From Alentia gelatinosa (Eukaryota; Annelida; Polychaeta; Phyllodocida; Polynoidae): DNA of 64,000 nucleotides. Positions 11,720 through 23,789 of this stretch are shown piece by piece. The position numbers and the translations under genes are program-made. Location: NCBI GenBank assembly GCA_950022655.1, contig OX465579.1:19877088-19941087 (forward strand). The letters are read 5' to 3'. Position 1 is the first letter of the stretch. The number at the start of each line of letters is the position of its first letter. The notes beneath the pieces were generated by a model that worked only from the letters and a program-made list of their open reading frames with translations, did not search any database and was not told the origin of the DNA.

Positions 11720-11905
11720 CAGAGATAGCAATTTTCCTATTTTCCAAGGAAATCCTTGTTTTCATTTTCAGTTTATAAGATTTATTTATCTTGTGTAAAA
11801 CAAAGAGAATAAATCGGGCCTCATTCTCAACAATAAATAGAAGCAGTAAATGCCACATAAAAAAATAATTCCTATGTTTTCTCATGACCCCAACTGACAT
11901 CCCTG
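11720..11905 (+). mobile_element. hAT-like MITE with internal deletion and clear target duplication
   Basis: Starts CAGAGATAGCAATTTTCC and ends AACTGACATCCCTG. It is flanked by TTAATATTG at 11711-11719 and again at 11907-11915, a 8-9 bp duplication that supports a hAT-type insertion. About 80 internal bases present in full copies are missing. Confidence 0.75.
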
Positions 11906-12523
11906 GTTAATATTGTGTATATATATACAGAGCAGCACGCGCCACAAAGTGCATGTCCTCTTCCACCCCCGTACTCTGTCCCTCTACGGGCATCATTGAT
12001 TCAGTGGCTTTGATTGTGAGGACTGGCGTAGCAATACCGCAGACTGCCAGGCCGAGTCCCCTGTGCCATGCTAATTTCCCCCTCCCCACCCCCTGCACCT
12101 TGCTCACCGTTGGCGGCGGCGAAGCCACATGGCTTCTGGTGCCATTGGACGGTGGCTTCCCTGGAGGCGGGGCTGTGTACGGGGGCGGCGGCGGTGGCTT
12201 CGGCCGGGGCCGTCTGGCGCGGCGCGGTGAGAGCTCGAGCGCCGTCCCTGCTGCAGCCGGGCGTATTGATTGTCCGCCCTCAGACATTACAACCTCGGAC
12301 TCGCCGGGCCAAGGGTTAGCGCCACCATTCATTGGCGTTTAGCATTGTTTGGGTCCATTACGTGCGCGAAGAGTCCACTGTGGCCATAGCCGTGTGCACT
12401 CTCCCTCCGTTTCCTGCACTTACTCCAGCCTCATTCTGTTCCTCCAGTGGCTCCCCTTCCAGCTGACACCCCTTCCCTTTATAATTCACCCATTACGGAG
12501 TCGCCATTCAAAACCGGAGATGC

Positions 12524-12807
12524 CAGGGAGCTGTTTCAAAACGTGGGTTAAGTCTATGGTTTTGAAACAGCTCCCTGTTTTCCTATTTTCCTTGTTTTCA
12601 TTTTAAGTTTATAAAATTCTCTATTTTCCTGGTATTTCACAAAGAGAGAATAGATCGGGCCTCATTCTTATCACACCAACATACCCAAGCCCCGTTCCCA
12701 TGACCAATAACGATGTGTCTTCCATGTTCCCTCAGTCTCACTGAGGCAGTTAATTGCACATGAAAAATATTTATTATATTTTTTCATGACCCCAACTGAC
12801 ATCCCTG
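12524..12807 (+). mobile_element. hAT-like MITE whose left end is a perfect hairpin
   Basis: The right part (from TTTTCCTATTTTCC to CAACTGACATCCCTG) is the common MITE. In place of its usual left end there is a perfect inverted repeat: CAGGGAGCTGTTTCAAAAC (12524-12542), a 16-base loop, and GTTTTGAAACAGCTCCCTG (12559-12577). Confidence 0.6.
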
Positions 12808-13337
12808 GAAAAGGCGTAGGGTGCCTGTAATTCGCTAATAGGAGATAATCATATACCCAGAATCTTCAGGTGGAGAGTCAGGATAAAATTATAATCCCAT
12901 CTAAAATGAGGTCAAATCATAATATCGTGATAAGGAAAAACTAATATTTGTCATGGAAAGTCAAGGAAATGTTTGACACCTTGACTATGTGGCAACCCTG
13001 AATCGGCAATAGCCCTTCCTTTCAACAGTGTAGTTTGCAGGAGGCTTGCCACTCTCTAGCATAGTACCCCCCCCCCCCCCCCCCCCATGCACCACATAAA
13101 TCCTAAGTATTGCCAGTATCTAGTCCCAGGCTGAAGACACTAAGGGTTAAAATTGACCATTTGACCATACACCAGACTGTCCTACATGGATGAACACCTT
13201 CATCTTGAGATGCAGGTCTCGAATCGATGTGTGTGTTCTGTCTACGGACATGGTTGCCATGGCATGTGTGGTGGAGGGGGAGGGACGAGGGGCTGGGCTA
13301 CTGCACGCTCAGTGGACAGACTGGTATTGTTACTTAC

Positions 13338-13412
13338 ATAGAACGACCTGACCATGCTGCACCAGCTACAAAACAAGATGATTATTTTACGGTTAGAACA
13401 GAACGAGGCCTT
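13338..13412 (+). repeat. Single arm of the foldback family at 41961
   Basis: Contains ACGACCTGACCATGCTG and AACAGAACGAGGCC. These correspond to the left arm and loop of the 41961-42100 hairpin (ACGTCCTGACCATGCTG, GGAACGAGGC). No matching right arm follows. Confidence 0.45.
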
Positions 13413-13596
13413 TACACTTCACATATGTATACTCTTGCCACCTGCCCTATACATCTTGAATTGGGACTTTACAAGAGTTAGATAATGAATAATATTATAT
13501 ACCTTGGGTCAACGGTACTCAAGATAAGTACATAAAATGGCTTTTTAAATGATATTTTGGTATATGATATAAGGAAACTTAAGGAAAAATAAGGAT

Positions 13597-13725
13597 ATTG
13601 ACTGAGCTTATGGGGATGCTATTCTCTGCCTTTTGTCCCATAGAATACGTCCCTCCGCCTTGTATTATGTGACTGAAGACCTCGAACGGCCATCCCTACG
13701 GACTCAGTAACTATGTTGCCTCATA
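13597..13725. repeat. Foldback-like repeat (CCCTACGGACTCAGT family)
   Basis: It begins near TGACTGAGCTTATGGGGAT and ends near ATCCCTACGGACTCAGTAAC, which are roughly inverted. The same end module forms the arms of the hairpin at 19104-19209, and a related arm (ACGTAGTGACTGAGCC) is at 63970. Confidence 0.45.
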
Positions 13726-14092
13726 ATATTGTTTGATAAGACATACACACGCAACTAAGCGGGGTACAACAGAGCAGGGCAGAGTTGGCAACCCTGTATG
13801 GACCTACAGTGCAGATAGGCTGCAATCATGTACTACATTAGGTCATGTCTTGATGAGACATGCGACGTTGTCAGAGAGAGATTAGATAGATTAGACAAGA
13901 TCAGACGGGCTGATTTATCTCATCAGGGGCAGACAGTCGAACAATAAGGAGATCTGAACACACCACTAGGCATGACAGACCGAATTCATACAGACTGAGC
14001 ACAAAACACACCCAATGCCAGTAATACCGCAGGAAATTAGGCTGAGAAGCGGAAGCCAAAATAAGGCTGATGAAGGATATTATTGTTTGTTA

Positions 14093-14407
14093 GGGGGGTG
14101 GAGAGTAAGCTCAGTGGTTAGAGCACCGGACTTGTAACCCCAAGGTTGTAGGACGTTGTGGGTTCGAGTCCCACCCCCAGCAGTGGTAGATTTACTGCTA
14201 TAACAAAGGCCATCCTTCTCATACCATGTTTATGTGGTGTGGGAAGTAAAAGAACTCTCACCTCGGTAAATGTGTAGGGGTGAGATTTCTACCTGAATTC
14301 ATCACATAGATTCGATCACCATCCTAGTGGTGTAAAAGAACCTTGAGAAAGTCTGGGAAGGACCTATAATGGTTGACTGTACGTAAAATCATACCAAACA
14401 AACAAAC
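14093..14407 (+). repeat. tRNA-derived SINE with 12-bp target duplication
   Basis: A-box TAAGCTCAGTGGTTAGAGC and B-box GGGTTCGAGTCCCA start a body with GTGGTAGATTTACTGCTATA and a tail (CAAACAAACAAAC). It is flanked by TATTGTTTGTTA at 14081-14092 and 14408-14419, so both ends are defined. It is almost identical to the copy at 20401, so both are fairly young. Confidence 0.9.
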
Positions 14408-14419
14408 TATTGTTTGTTA

Positions 14420-15537
14420 TGCTAGCTTTACACTATGTCCACGGTGACTACTGCAGCCAAATCTAAAACACCGTTGCAGTTTTGCTATTCTTGGACCCAA
14501 ATGGATAAATTTTACGTTTGGTGACTCCGGCGGCCACGGTTTGAGTTATTTTCAAGGGTCACATTATATATGCCATACCCCCGAGTTTATGCCATGCCCC
14601 TCACGTTTTGTCCATGGTGCTCTGTATGACCGATTGTGTTCGGTCACATTATGTGGCATTGAGGCATTGATCACACGTCCCCACTGCCTGGATCGATTCT
14701 TATTGGCACCATGGCCGATTTTTTTATGGTTCTTACTCGCCGTAGGAACTACTTTCTTCGTAGTCCTAGGGCAGCAGGGGGATCTATACCGCGTAGTAAT
14801 CAGTCCCGCGCGTATACCCATGGATTATGGTTTAATGTTCGGCCACGGCGGCCACGGTGATCAGGGTCTGCCACGTTTGTCCATCCTCTCCCCCAAGGTG
14901 TCTCAAGTCCCTCACGTTTCCTCCATGGTGCCCCGAAACTTAGCCACCGTGGCAGGTGTAAACGCAGCATTAGTTAGGGAACATTCTATTATATTCATTT
15001 GATAACTTGACGGTATATTTATCTAATATCAGTTGCCTCAGGAGTTGAGGAAATTGTGGCATTTTGATCGTACATATGGGATTATTTTTGCACGCATCGT
15101 AATCCTTCGAAATGAGTGAACATAAATAGATATTATTATTTATCCAAAGCGGTATTGAAGTGATGTAAGGTTATTCATGTTGCACTGATTTCTTGTCAAT
15201 TACACCGCACATATTTCTTCTCTGGCCACCTGCTCAAACCTCGCCCGTGTTACAGATGCGTTCTCGTTGCCTGACATCCTGGCTGATTGGTTCAATTTCG
15301 TCATGATATGAAACTGGCTATGATGTGAAAGCCCCGTCATCCTTAGTTGCCAAGAAAGGTTTATAGAAGTTAGAGGTATTCTGTTTCGGAAGTCAGGTCC
15401 TGACATCGGAAAACAAATAGATGGAAAGCATGGCTGTTGTGCCATTAGATATACAGAATTCTCTTTTTATATGTCAGGGAAATGTCAGGGAAATTGACAT
15501 CCCCAGTTTGTGACAACTTTATTATACCTTGGAGCTT
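14420..15537. other. Stretch without a recognised gene
   Basis: A 153-codon open frame (14541-15002) lies here, but its protein resembles no family I know and it overlaps a dispersed hairpin repeat (GTAGGAACTACTTTCTTCG, about 14742-14760) also found near 36843. The phrases CTCACGTTT and TCCATGGTGC recur within it. I regard it as repeat-derived and non-coding. Confidence 0.5.
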
Positions 15538-16010
15538 ATCTCACCCTCGGTACTTTTGCCCCATAGACAGAACGTTGGGAAATTGTACTCAAAGCCCATG
15601 AAGTATTAAAGAAGAAACCAAATTCTTTTTAATCTATTTATTTACTTATTTATCTCACCCCTCTACACACTAAAAGAATGGAGAACACACAGGATATAAA
15701 CCATGGAGAACGGACTGCAATAGTTGTAGGGGCATGGAGAACGAGTTCCCAATGTTAAACCTATGGACATTTATTCCAGCGGTGAGATAATATGAAAAAA
15801 CAACTCAATGGGCGAGGATCGCACATGTTCGCCAATCAATTACTGGGGGATAGGGATGAGATAAACCGCAGTCTATCTGTAGTCACTGAAAATATGCCGT
15901 TCGTCTTGGTCTGCTATGTAATATCACTCGCCTTTCACTCGTGAGATTACCCCACATCCAAAACTGATGGCGTATTTTCATCGGCTACGGATCTCGATGC
16001 AGTTCCTCAA
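15538..16010 (+). repeat. Two-hairpin foldback element, expanded copy
   Basis: Contains the TTATCTCACCC module twice (about 15538 and 15650) and then the GTCACTGAAAATATGCCGTT / ATGGCGTATTTTCATCGGCT hairpin. It ends CTCGATGCAGTTCC. The doubled first module with AACACACAGG filler suggests an insertion inside the element. Confidence 0.6.
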
Positions 16011-16365
16011 GTTTTTTTTTCTTTTTACCTTGTATGGAAAGTGGGCCTACTGAATAGCAGACTTTGCTATGCTACATAGTACTATACCAGACAACCTCGC
16101 CGCAGGGTGCGGGGGAGCAGGGAGGGAGGGAGGGAGGGAAGGCAGCAACAGACGTGCAGCAAGGAGAGGAAACTCATCCCCGGCAGGCGACAGCAAATAC
16201 CTCCCACTGTCTGCTTCTCCAGTGCCTGCTCCTGGTGGTGGCAGCTGATGGAGGCAGATACAGACACAGGGATCGATCCGCACGCCGCCAGTGGTGGCGA
16301 GGGTGACGGATGCACGCCGCCCGTCCCTCCGCCCAGAACTGCCCGCTCGTCCTTCCGCTGAGTAC

Positions 16366-16650
16366 TATAGAGGAAACCTATGAGAGTTTAGCTTGAGTTT
16401 GTATCCCATCGAGTTTGAATCACGTAGTAATTCACAAGGCGAAGCCCCGTGAATCTCTACGTGATTCAAACTCGATGGGATCGAGCTCTGACCCTAGACT
16501 TGAATGGGTTTCTGAATTTATCTCACCCTTCAAATTGACTAATGGGCTATCATTTGTGACATTTTCCTCCACTGGATATTTGTCCCAAATATCTAATGAG
16601 CGTTAGATACGAGTTCCCAAATGTTAAGTCTATGGAGAAAAAATACCATG
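16366..16650 (+). mobile_element. Two-hairpin foldback element
   Basis: Begins TATAGAGGAAACCTATGAGA. The first hairpin is centred on AATTCACAAGGCGAAGCC, with arms that include ATCCCATCGAGTTTGAATCA and its inverse. The second hairpin runs from TTTATCTCACCCTTC, and its far arm ends near AAAAATACCATGGGCGG, where this copy is diverged. Same order as at 8194. Confidence 0.65.
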
Positions 16651-17404
16651 GGCGGAAACAGGGTTACTCTAGTTGCACGTCCAAAGTTCCCAGTTCTAAC
16701 TCAAATAGGAGAAAGAGGTATTCTTCAAAGAAAATCTTAAATGTGAAAAAGTTAAAACTAAAAAAAAATGTCCATCGATTATTCACGCTTCGGAGCGAGT
16801 TCACCAAACAGGGCGAGTTCATTTCGGGCTAAGGAAATCATGGGTAAATTTGGGGCGAGTTCTCCAGTATTCTCCGGGTTAGGGGGCTGACAAGGAGGCT
16901 GACTGCCCTCCTGACGTGTCCAGGTAGAAGTGAGGGACGGCGGGAGGGTACTGGCAGCTGGTGGTTGGTGATGGCCTTGTTGGGAAGCAGGTGGTCTTGA
17001 AGCAGGAAGCTGTGTATTTGATGGTATCCTGCATTAACGGGTCATGTCAGGGTGATAGGAAGTTGAGAGGCAGCGAACGGGATGACGGCTCCGTGGGGCT
17101 GGCTTCTGCTGTGGGAAGTGGTCTGATATTGGGCACATAGCCATTGTGTTATGGAAGCTGCCATCTTGCCCATGACGTCAAAGAAAACTCAATGTGGCGA
17201 GATCAGTTATGAATTGATTCTATCCACAAAAAATACAGTTCAGCTTGCGAGGTTTTCAGAGGTTCTTGTCTAACGAATACAATGGCGCTATCTTACAATT
17301 TCCGGGCGGGTGATGGCGCCCTATATACACACTATTAACTGGATTGCGCGCCCTTAAACCCGAGCATATAACTCAAATGTTAAGTGACACATTACTTTAC
17401 TGAA

Positions 17405-17550
17405 ATAAGTAGGCCTGACAATGAAAACCAGCTGACATGTTACCAGCTGATGTCAACGGCCACTTTGTTGGCATGAAATAACACTGAAACCGAAAGATAC
17501 TGTAAAGAAATCTACGAAAGTCAATAAAGAAATGATTGAAAAAAAACGCC
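17405..17550 (+). repeat. Short retroposon-like repeat ending in poly(A)
   Basis: Runs from ACCAGCTGACATGTTACCAG to AGTCAATAAAGAAATGATTG and A8. A second copy is at 43456-43590 inside a SINE. The AATAAA and A-tail at the same end suggest a reverse-transcribed RNA. The source RNA is not recognised. Confidence 0.55.
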
Positions 17551-17560
17551 ACCCGTGGTT

Positions 17561-17670
17561 TGGGTTAGGGTTCAGTTCAAGGTTAGGTTAAGGTAAGGAT
17601 TAGAGGTAGGTTTAGGGTAGTGTTAGGTTAGGGTTAAGGTCAGGGTTAGAGTAGGGTAGGGTTAGGTCTC
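17561..17670 (+). repeat. Degenerate telomere-like (TTAGGG) tract
   Basis: A strand-consistent run of GGTTAGGG, GGTTAGGTTAAGG, GTTTAGGGTAGTG, GTTAGGGTTAAGG and similar units covers about 110 bases. TTAGGG is the ancestral animal telomere repeat. Here it is interstitial and decayed. Just downstream, CGGTAC(C/T)GAGT(T/C)CA occurs three times at 17685-17745. Confidence 0.7.
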
Positions 17671-18384
17671 ACAGGTCTGTGGGCGGTACCGAGTTCACCC
17701 GTTTCCCGGTACTGAGTTCACTTAGTCTGCCGCGGTACCGAGTCAACGGGTATTTGACTTATGCTAGTGGATACTTTGGCTCTGGGGTGGTGGGAGGCAA
17801 GGTGGGATGACAGGCGGTTGGCTGGGGGTGCTCTGGTGGTAGGGATAGCAGTGGCTCGCGGGGGTAGCACAGTGAACCCTTCCGGGGGCGGGAAGCACAC
17901 ATTACTGGCACACAACTTCAGTCTATCGCCCACTCGCCGCCAGGGTTCGGTGCGCCAGAATGTTCCCGGCGGATATGTGAAATGACAGGCTATTTCTGTC
18001 AGGGACCAGCGTAATTATTGTGCATATACAAGAATGGAGAGTGGTCGTGTTACTGGTGGAGAACCTGGCCACTGGTCACAGGCTGGTACAGATATGTGTA
18101 TGTTTGTACTGTGGCTGACATATACACAGACTCACACATATGTATAAACACTGGCAAGAAAGAAGTCAATCCATGCCCTGGGAGTCCTAGGGGTGGGGGA
18201 TAAGGTCCTGGAGACAGTTCCATGCAGGAGGAGTATATCACACTCTGAAGATAAATGCGATAAGCCTTGCCCAGACCCAGGAGGATGGGGTGCAGTGCTG
18301 GAGTCATTGCCCATGATTCAGTGCGTGACTCAGCATGTACCCAAGAGGGAGTCTCAGCCCAACGCATGTCCACGCACTTTAATT

Positions 18385-18678
18385 CGGGGATGACAGTTTT
18401 CCATGGAAATCCTTGTTTTCAGGTCCAGTTCATATATGATTATCAAACAAAGATAGAACGAATTAAGCCTCAATCTTCCCTATAAACTAGTTGTTAGAAC
18501 CTCCTCCCCCCACCAACACCCTCGGCGATAATCCATGTCAATTTCATGTTTTATCAATCTCTCGGAGGCAGTAAAGGCATGAAAAATATTTCAATTCCAT
18601 GTTTTCTCAATCTCTCTGAGGCAGTAAAGGCATGACAAATATTTCCATTTTTACCCCTGACCCCCAACTGGTATTCCT
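18385..18678 (+). mobile_element. hAT-like MITE with an internal duplication
   Basis: Starts CGGGGATGACAGTTTTCC and ends AACTGGTATTCCT. The block with CATGTTTTxTCAATCTCTC and GAGGCAGTAAAGGCATGA is present twice in a row (about 18538-18590 and 18591-18640), unlike other copies. Confidence 0.6.
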
Positions 18679-19103
18679 ACCCTTTGATACCTTTATTTCA
18701 TTTATATACAATTTTTATTTCAGTAAATATCACATCAAAGTATCTTGTATCATGATGATGCAGTAAGTTAGTATGCAAGAGTTCACATTGTCATTTCTCA
18801 AGGATAGTCTGGACCCATGTTACACTAGATATATGCCGTATAGGTTAACCTCCTGCGGTCCACTGTACCCCGACCATCATTGTTCTGACAGGGTCACATC
18901 GCATTTCCCTGGAGCAAAGCCCGCGGAGAATCTACAATCAAGGTCACTGTCAGGTTGTGGGAGGTCAAGGTTAAGCCCAGGAGGAGAATCTTCCACTGTG
19001 AATGTAAGGAGATGACACAAAGTGCAGGCGGGTTGAAGGCGGTCGAAGACAGGGGACCATTAGCCCTATAAGCTATGGGGACACAGTGATGGGGTTATGA
19101 TAA

Positions 19104-19209
19104 GAGAAAATGTGGTTACTGAGCCCGTAGGGAAGGTCGTTTGAGGTCTTTTGTATTACATAAAATACCGAGAACATGTATCCCTACGGACTCAGTCACT
19201 ACGTTTTCT
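19104..19209. repeat. Foldback element
   Basis: Left arm AGAAAATGTGGTTACTGAGC plus CCGTAGGGA (19104-19132) pairs with right arm TCCCTACGGACTCAGTCACT plus ACGTTTTCT (19181-19209) with few mismatches. It shares its end module with 13597-13725. Confidence 0.65.
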
Positions 19210-20400
19210 TGTAAGTATACCTAAAACTGATGAGAAAACGCAATTTTATTTGCTTACTAAGTCATCGATTCAGAGCTTATTCATTATGTCACAGTTGGCC
19301 CAAATATTATTAATGTTACGCCCCTAACATTGGGTAGTATTTCATATACGTTATATGATATGAACCTGTTCAGTGGAAAAATTCCTAGTCGTCGATTAAT
19401 TGTGTTGTTGAAGGGATTCGTTGAAGCTGGTCTAAAGAGTAAATGTTAGGATAGATTAGGACCACTGTACTTTATTGCAGTGACTACAAACATGAAGTAA
19501 TTCCCTGACCTGGTTTTATAAGATGTATTGATAGTTATTACGTCTATTGAAATCTTACAAAGTATAACATATCAAAGGAATACGTAATATACTTGTAGAG
19601 ATCAGTGGAATATAATCCTTCCTGAATGATTTTCTTTGAAGAATACCTCATTTACTGCAGATCTACACTCTCCTAGCAGAGTTCCTGTACTGGTGGTAGT
19701 AACCTCAACAGACAGGAGAATTAGGAGAGTGAGAGTCCTGATGATGTCAGTCATGGGGATTCCCTGTTCCATGAGCGTTCTAGGTGATAATAGACTGGCA
19801 TTATCCTTATAGGATTTTTTCCTTACCCATCTGGTTTCGCCGATACAGTACTGCATATGCTGTACTTACAGGCATGGACATAATCGATAAGCTAAGTCCC
19901 CCCATATCACTACTACCAGCGCTTCCTACTCTCATACAGCAACGGCTTATAGTCAGGCTTTACCATTCTACCCTTGATATGACTGTGTCCGGCTATAGAC
20001 TGCATGGAGAGGGCTTAGTAAAGTCATGCCTATGAATCATAGGGCTAATCGCGGCGCCGAGTAGACTGACTTAAAGAAGGGAGAGAGGTTTACCATCAAA
20101 TTGGTGGTACTACACAGTGCAAATCATCGCCAACTTGCGTCAAAAATTAATAAGGCAATAATAGGCCCAGTGGGGCTGGCTGGTACAAGAACAAACATCC
20201 TAATATCAAAACACTTGGCAGAACCTAATACAAAGACTGCCACAAACAAATAGTATAAAAGAAATGTAACATTAATCATATAATCACCAACCACTGTATT
20301 GTACATAGTGGATTTAATCAATTTAAACAATTGCAGTAAGCAAATAAGTCAGCCATAAGAGCTGGTAAGATAGACATAAGACATTATTCGAACGACTGTG

Positions 20401-20707
20401 GTAGTTTGCTCAGTGGTTAGAGCACCGGACTTGCAACCCCAAGATTGTAAGACTTTGTGGGTTCGAGTCCCACCCCCAGCAGTGGTAGATTTACTGCTAT
20501 AACAAAGGCCATCCTTCTCATACCATGTCTATGTGGTGTGGGAAGTAAAAGAACTCTCACCTCGATAAATGTGTAGGGGTGAGATTTCTACCTGAATTCA
20601 TCACATAGATTCGATCACCACCCTAGTGGTGTAAAAGAACCTTGAGAAAGTCTGGATAGGACCTATAATGGTTGACTGGACGTAAAATCAAACCAAACAA
20701 ACAAACA
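20401..20707 (+). repeat. tRNA-derived SINE with 11-bp target duplication
   Basis: Nearly identical to the copy at 14093 (A-box TTTGCTCAGTGGTTAGAGC, B-box GGGTTCGAGTCCCA). Flanked by GAACGACTGTG at 20390-20400 and 20708-20718. The tail is ACCAAACAAACAAAC. Confidence 0.9.
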
Positions 20708-20775
20708 GAACGACTGTGATATTAAACTGGCTGGAAGGAAGACCGGCCTACAAGCTATGACATACGCTACTATGA

Positions 20776-20925
20776 CATCGGTAGATATGTAGGAGTGAGA
20801 TTTCAACCTGAATTCATCACATAGATTCGATCACCATCCTTGTGGTGTAAAAGAACCTTGAGAAAGCCTTGTAAGGACCTTTAATGGTTGACTGGCCATT
20901 TAATCAAACCAAGAAACAAAAACAA
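20776..20925 (+). repeat. SINE, 5'-truncated copy
   Basis: Only the 3' half is present, from about ATCGGTAGATATGTAGGAG to the A-rich tail AAGAAACAAAAACAAAC. It sits just 60 bases downstream of the full SINE at 20401 and in the same orientation. Truncation at the 5' end is typical of LINE-driven retroposition. Confidence 0.7.
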
Positions 20926-22174
20926 ACTCCCTCACTTTCATTGGCTCCTTCCCTAACCAATAACAAATACATTGTACAAGTCAATATTGCCCTTGTAGCT
21001 GGTTCCCAGTTGGAAGAACGATGCTGAGCCAACGCCGATGGCCGTTTGCTTCGCTGGTCCCCAGCCTGGGACACCCCAAGGCTCAGTGTCTGCCTCTGCT
21101 TGTAACTGGGGACATGCCGGATACCAGTTAGCACACGGAGGTCTCGTCTCTGCGAGACTGCCCGAGATGTGGGGCTGGGCGGGGACGCGGGGTTCGGAGA
21201 CAGGGAGGGGAGAAGGTAGACTTGATCCAGTCCCTGTATCTGATACCTGCCCTGCCACCTACGCTACACTAACCCCCTCGCTGGGATACAGATCCGATTC
21301 CTGAGCCTGTCAGGTGTCCGGGTTGTCAACATACCAAATATTATTTCCGATATTTAGGAGAGAGAAATTCACTCTTGATATTTTTTTCTTTATGAAATTT
21401 TCTTTCTAATATTTTTTTTAAGTTGTGCGGTCGTACCTTGGACTAAACATCACCGATTCTCATAATACACTGGGAATTAGTTTGATTCCTTAATGAAAAT
21501 CCAGAATTAAAGACTTGAGCAAGTCTTATTAGAAGGAGACTGATAGTTACCCTGACTCCCCCGTACTAGCACCGAACCACCGCCTTCCCCAGTAGTTTTT
21601 ACCAAAGAGCTCCACGGTACAGGGAATTCAGTGCAAGGCTATATTAGACCCATGCTAAAAATTCAAGTGAGGAAAAAGAGTATCACCAAAGGCCTACAGT
21701 GAACAATGCAGGTTTTCAAACGACCTTTTTTATTATTCATGTTTTGTGTTCAAAGAGGTCAGCAGCCTCCTAGTCATGCGAGCGCGGCATTAAGACATGG
21801 ATGGTATTTAACCACTTTGAAGGGAGGAGAGCTAGGTCTTGTAAATGATATGAAAAGAAATACAGATCTCATTAGAAGACAAGAATAGCGGTAAGATCTT
21901 TTTTATTCATTGAGGCGTATAACGTCATGAAGATTCTTGCACTAACAGGAATGCCAGTTGTCCACTTTTCAGTCTGAATTCACTTTTTTTTTTTTTAAGC
22001 TGTGATCAATAAATGACATTCTGTTTAATTCATACCAATAGAACTATGGTTTTCATTTAACATGAAAACTGCTACCCACGTAACAGCTTCTTCGCTAGGA
22101 AATATTACCAAAATATAGCAGTAACTATATATGGTTCTTTTTCTAATAATTAGTCGAAAGGGGGGTAATAAAAT

Positions 22175-22293
22175 CAACATTACCATGAATTTGATCTGCT
22201 CGGTCGTATAAACCTCGTAGTTGACACAAAGTAATATCACGTGTCAACTACGCAAAGAATACGGCCACCCATATCAAAATGATGGTAATGTTG
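22175..22293. repeat. Nested foldback
   Basis: Outer arms CAACATTACCAT (22175) and ATGGTAATGTTG (22282) are perfect. Inner arms CGTAGTTGACAC (22216) and GTGTCAACTACG (22241) are perfect around a 13-base loop. Intervening parts also pair partly (CGTATAAAC / ATACGGCC). Confidence 0.6.
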
Positions 22294-23224
22294 TGTATAT
22301 ATCTACAAATGACCGTGGCACAAATTGAACATCACTTATTGGAAAAATTCAAAATAGCATGATTTGATATGAGTGAAAACTGACCAATTTTGCCCGAAAC
22401 AGGTACCTCAAAGCAGAGATACAAGCAGGTCGCAGAATCCATGCTTGGAGAGTGGTATTGACGAACACATCGATGGCCTCAGCAAATAGATGGTCCGTGT
22501 GGATGTGCTGGGAGAGCAGCAGCGGGGGCGGGTATAAAGCACTGAGCAGGTTCCGGTCCCACTGAGCAGCTCGCTTTATGGAAGGAAGGTGATTGTTGAC
22601 CTCTGCTACCGAGCTGCTCTCTGTGTGAGCCGCCTGGTATTGCTCACTGTTTGAGGCTCGCAAACACAACCCACGTTTGCTGGCGGCGTGACCTGCCGTG
22701 TGGTCAACCACACCGACCTCCCAGTGTACTCACACTCGCCTACTGCTGGTGTAAGGTCGCCTAGAGGCCTGGGCGTATGATATGGGTCAATTTAGTTTAT
22801 CTAGTTCAATCAAATGCAGCATTCATAAAAGATAAAATTTTGGAATAATGAGTTAATAGAAATGATGAGAATTTCATAAAGGATAGGACTTTTTAGGTTT
22901 AAGATTCTAAAACTCTTGCGTCGTGTGGTGATCTATTCATCTATTGTTACAATCCTTGTCTATCCTAGCAGCCTGAGGATTCACATGAATGAAAAACTGT
23001 TGTTGTCATACCCACAACACAACACCATACATCTTCATTATGAAACTCTTAAAACATGTTCTCAACAACTGACATCAGCTGAATCGCTTTGATTACCTGA
23101 TAATGGTATTGTGTATTAGCCTAGCTTACCTGGATTCCCATGGAAGAACTGTTTGTAATACAACAGAATGGTGAAATAAACATTATTAAAAGAAAATAAA
23201 AAAATTACGTCGCCATGGTCATAA

Positions 23225-23400
23225 CATGTGTGGGAAGGTAAATGAACTCTGACCTCGGTGAATATGTAGGGGTGAGATTTCTACCTAAATACATCTCATA
23301 GATTTGATCACCACCCTTGTGGTATAAAAACAGTGAGAAAAGGGTGAACCTTGAGTAAGTCTGGAACGGACCTGTAATGGTTGTAAAATCAGACGAAAAA
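23225..23400 (+). repeat. SINE, 3' part
   Basis: Body boxes ATGTGTGGGAAGGTAAATG and TGTAGGGGTGAGATTTCTAC lead to CACCCTTGTGGTATAAAAAC and an A-rich tail (AACAACAAAAAAAACC). The tRNA-like head is missing. Confidence 0.7.
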
Positions 23401-23740
23401 AGCAACAACAAAAAAAACCACGACCGGAGCAGATCGCAGCTGCTGCTCGGCAGCGGGCCTTCATTAGACGGGGCTGTCCCCGGTGAGCATATAACCAGCT
23501 CGTCCACCAATGAGCAGCTCACGCCCCTTTCTTGCAACCCCCCCCCCCCCCCCCCGTCCCGCGACACCAGCGCCACCCCGCGGCCGTCGTGCGCATACAA
23601 ATAGCACGGCGGCTATTTATAGTAACGCGAGCTGCTCGCCCCGTACAGTGACGCGAGGGATGAGCTACTACCGCGACACGCTTCTTGTCACATGAATCAA
23701 TGACGCCCGATATATGTGATTTCCGCGGTCGTAGCGGGAC

Positions 23741-23768
23741 CGGGGCCGGGGCCGGGGCCGGGGCCGGG
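23741..23768 (+). repeat. GGGGCC hexanucleotide repeat, about 4.5 units
   Basis: CGGGGC units are perfectly repeated and abut the start of a hAT-like MITE. The tract is short and GC-rich in an AT-rich region. No gene is seen around it. Confidence 0.8.
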
Positions 23769-23789
23769 TGTCGTCTAGACGGGGCCCCA

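Noticed and set aside
11907..12342. Open frames of 129-141 codons on both strands
   Set aside because: Low-complexity Gly/Ala/Pro-rich translations of a GC-rich patch, with no family resemblance and no splice sites that fit PHACTR.
14541..15002. 153-codon open frame on the + strand
   Set aside because: No recognisable domain, no splice or promoter support, and it overlaps a hairpin repeat also found at 36.84 kb.
16107..16361. Overlapping open frames in a GGGA-rich patch
   Set aside because: Purine-rich low complexity between two foldback elements; no supporting signals.
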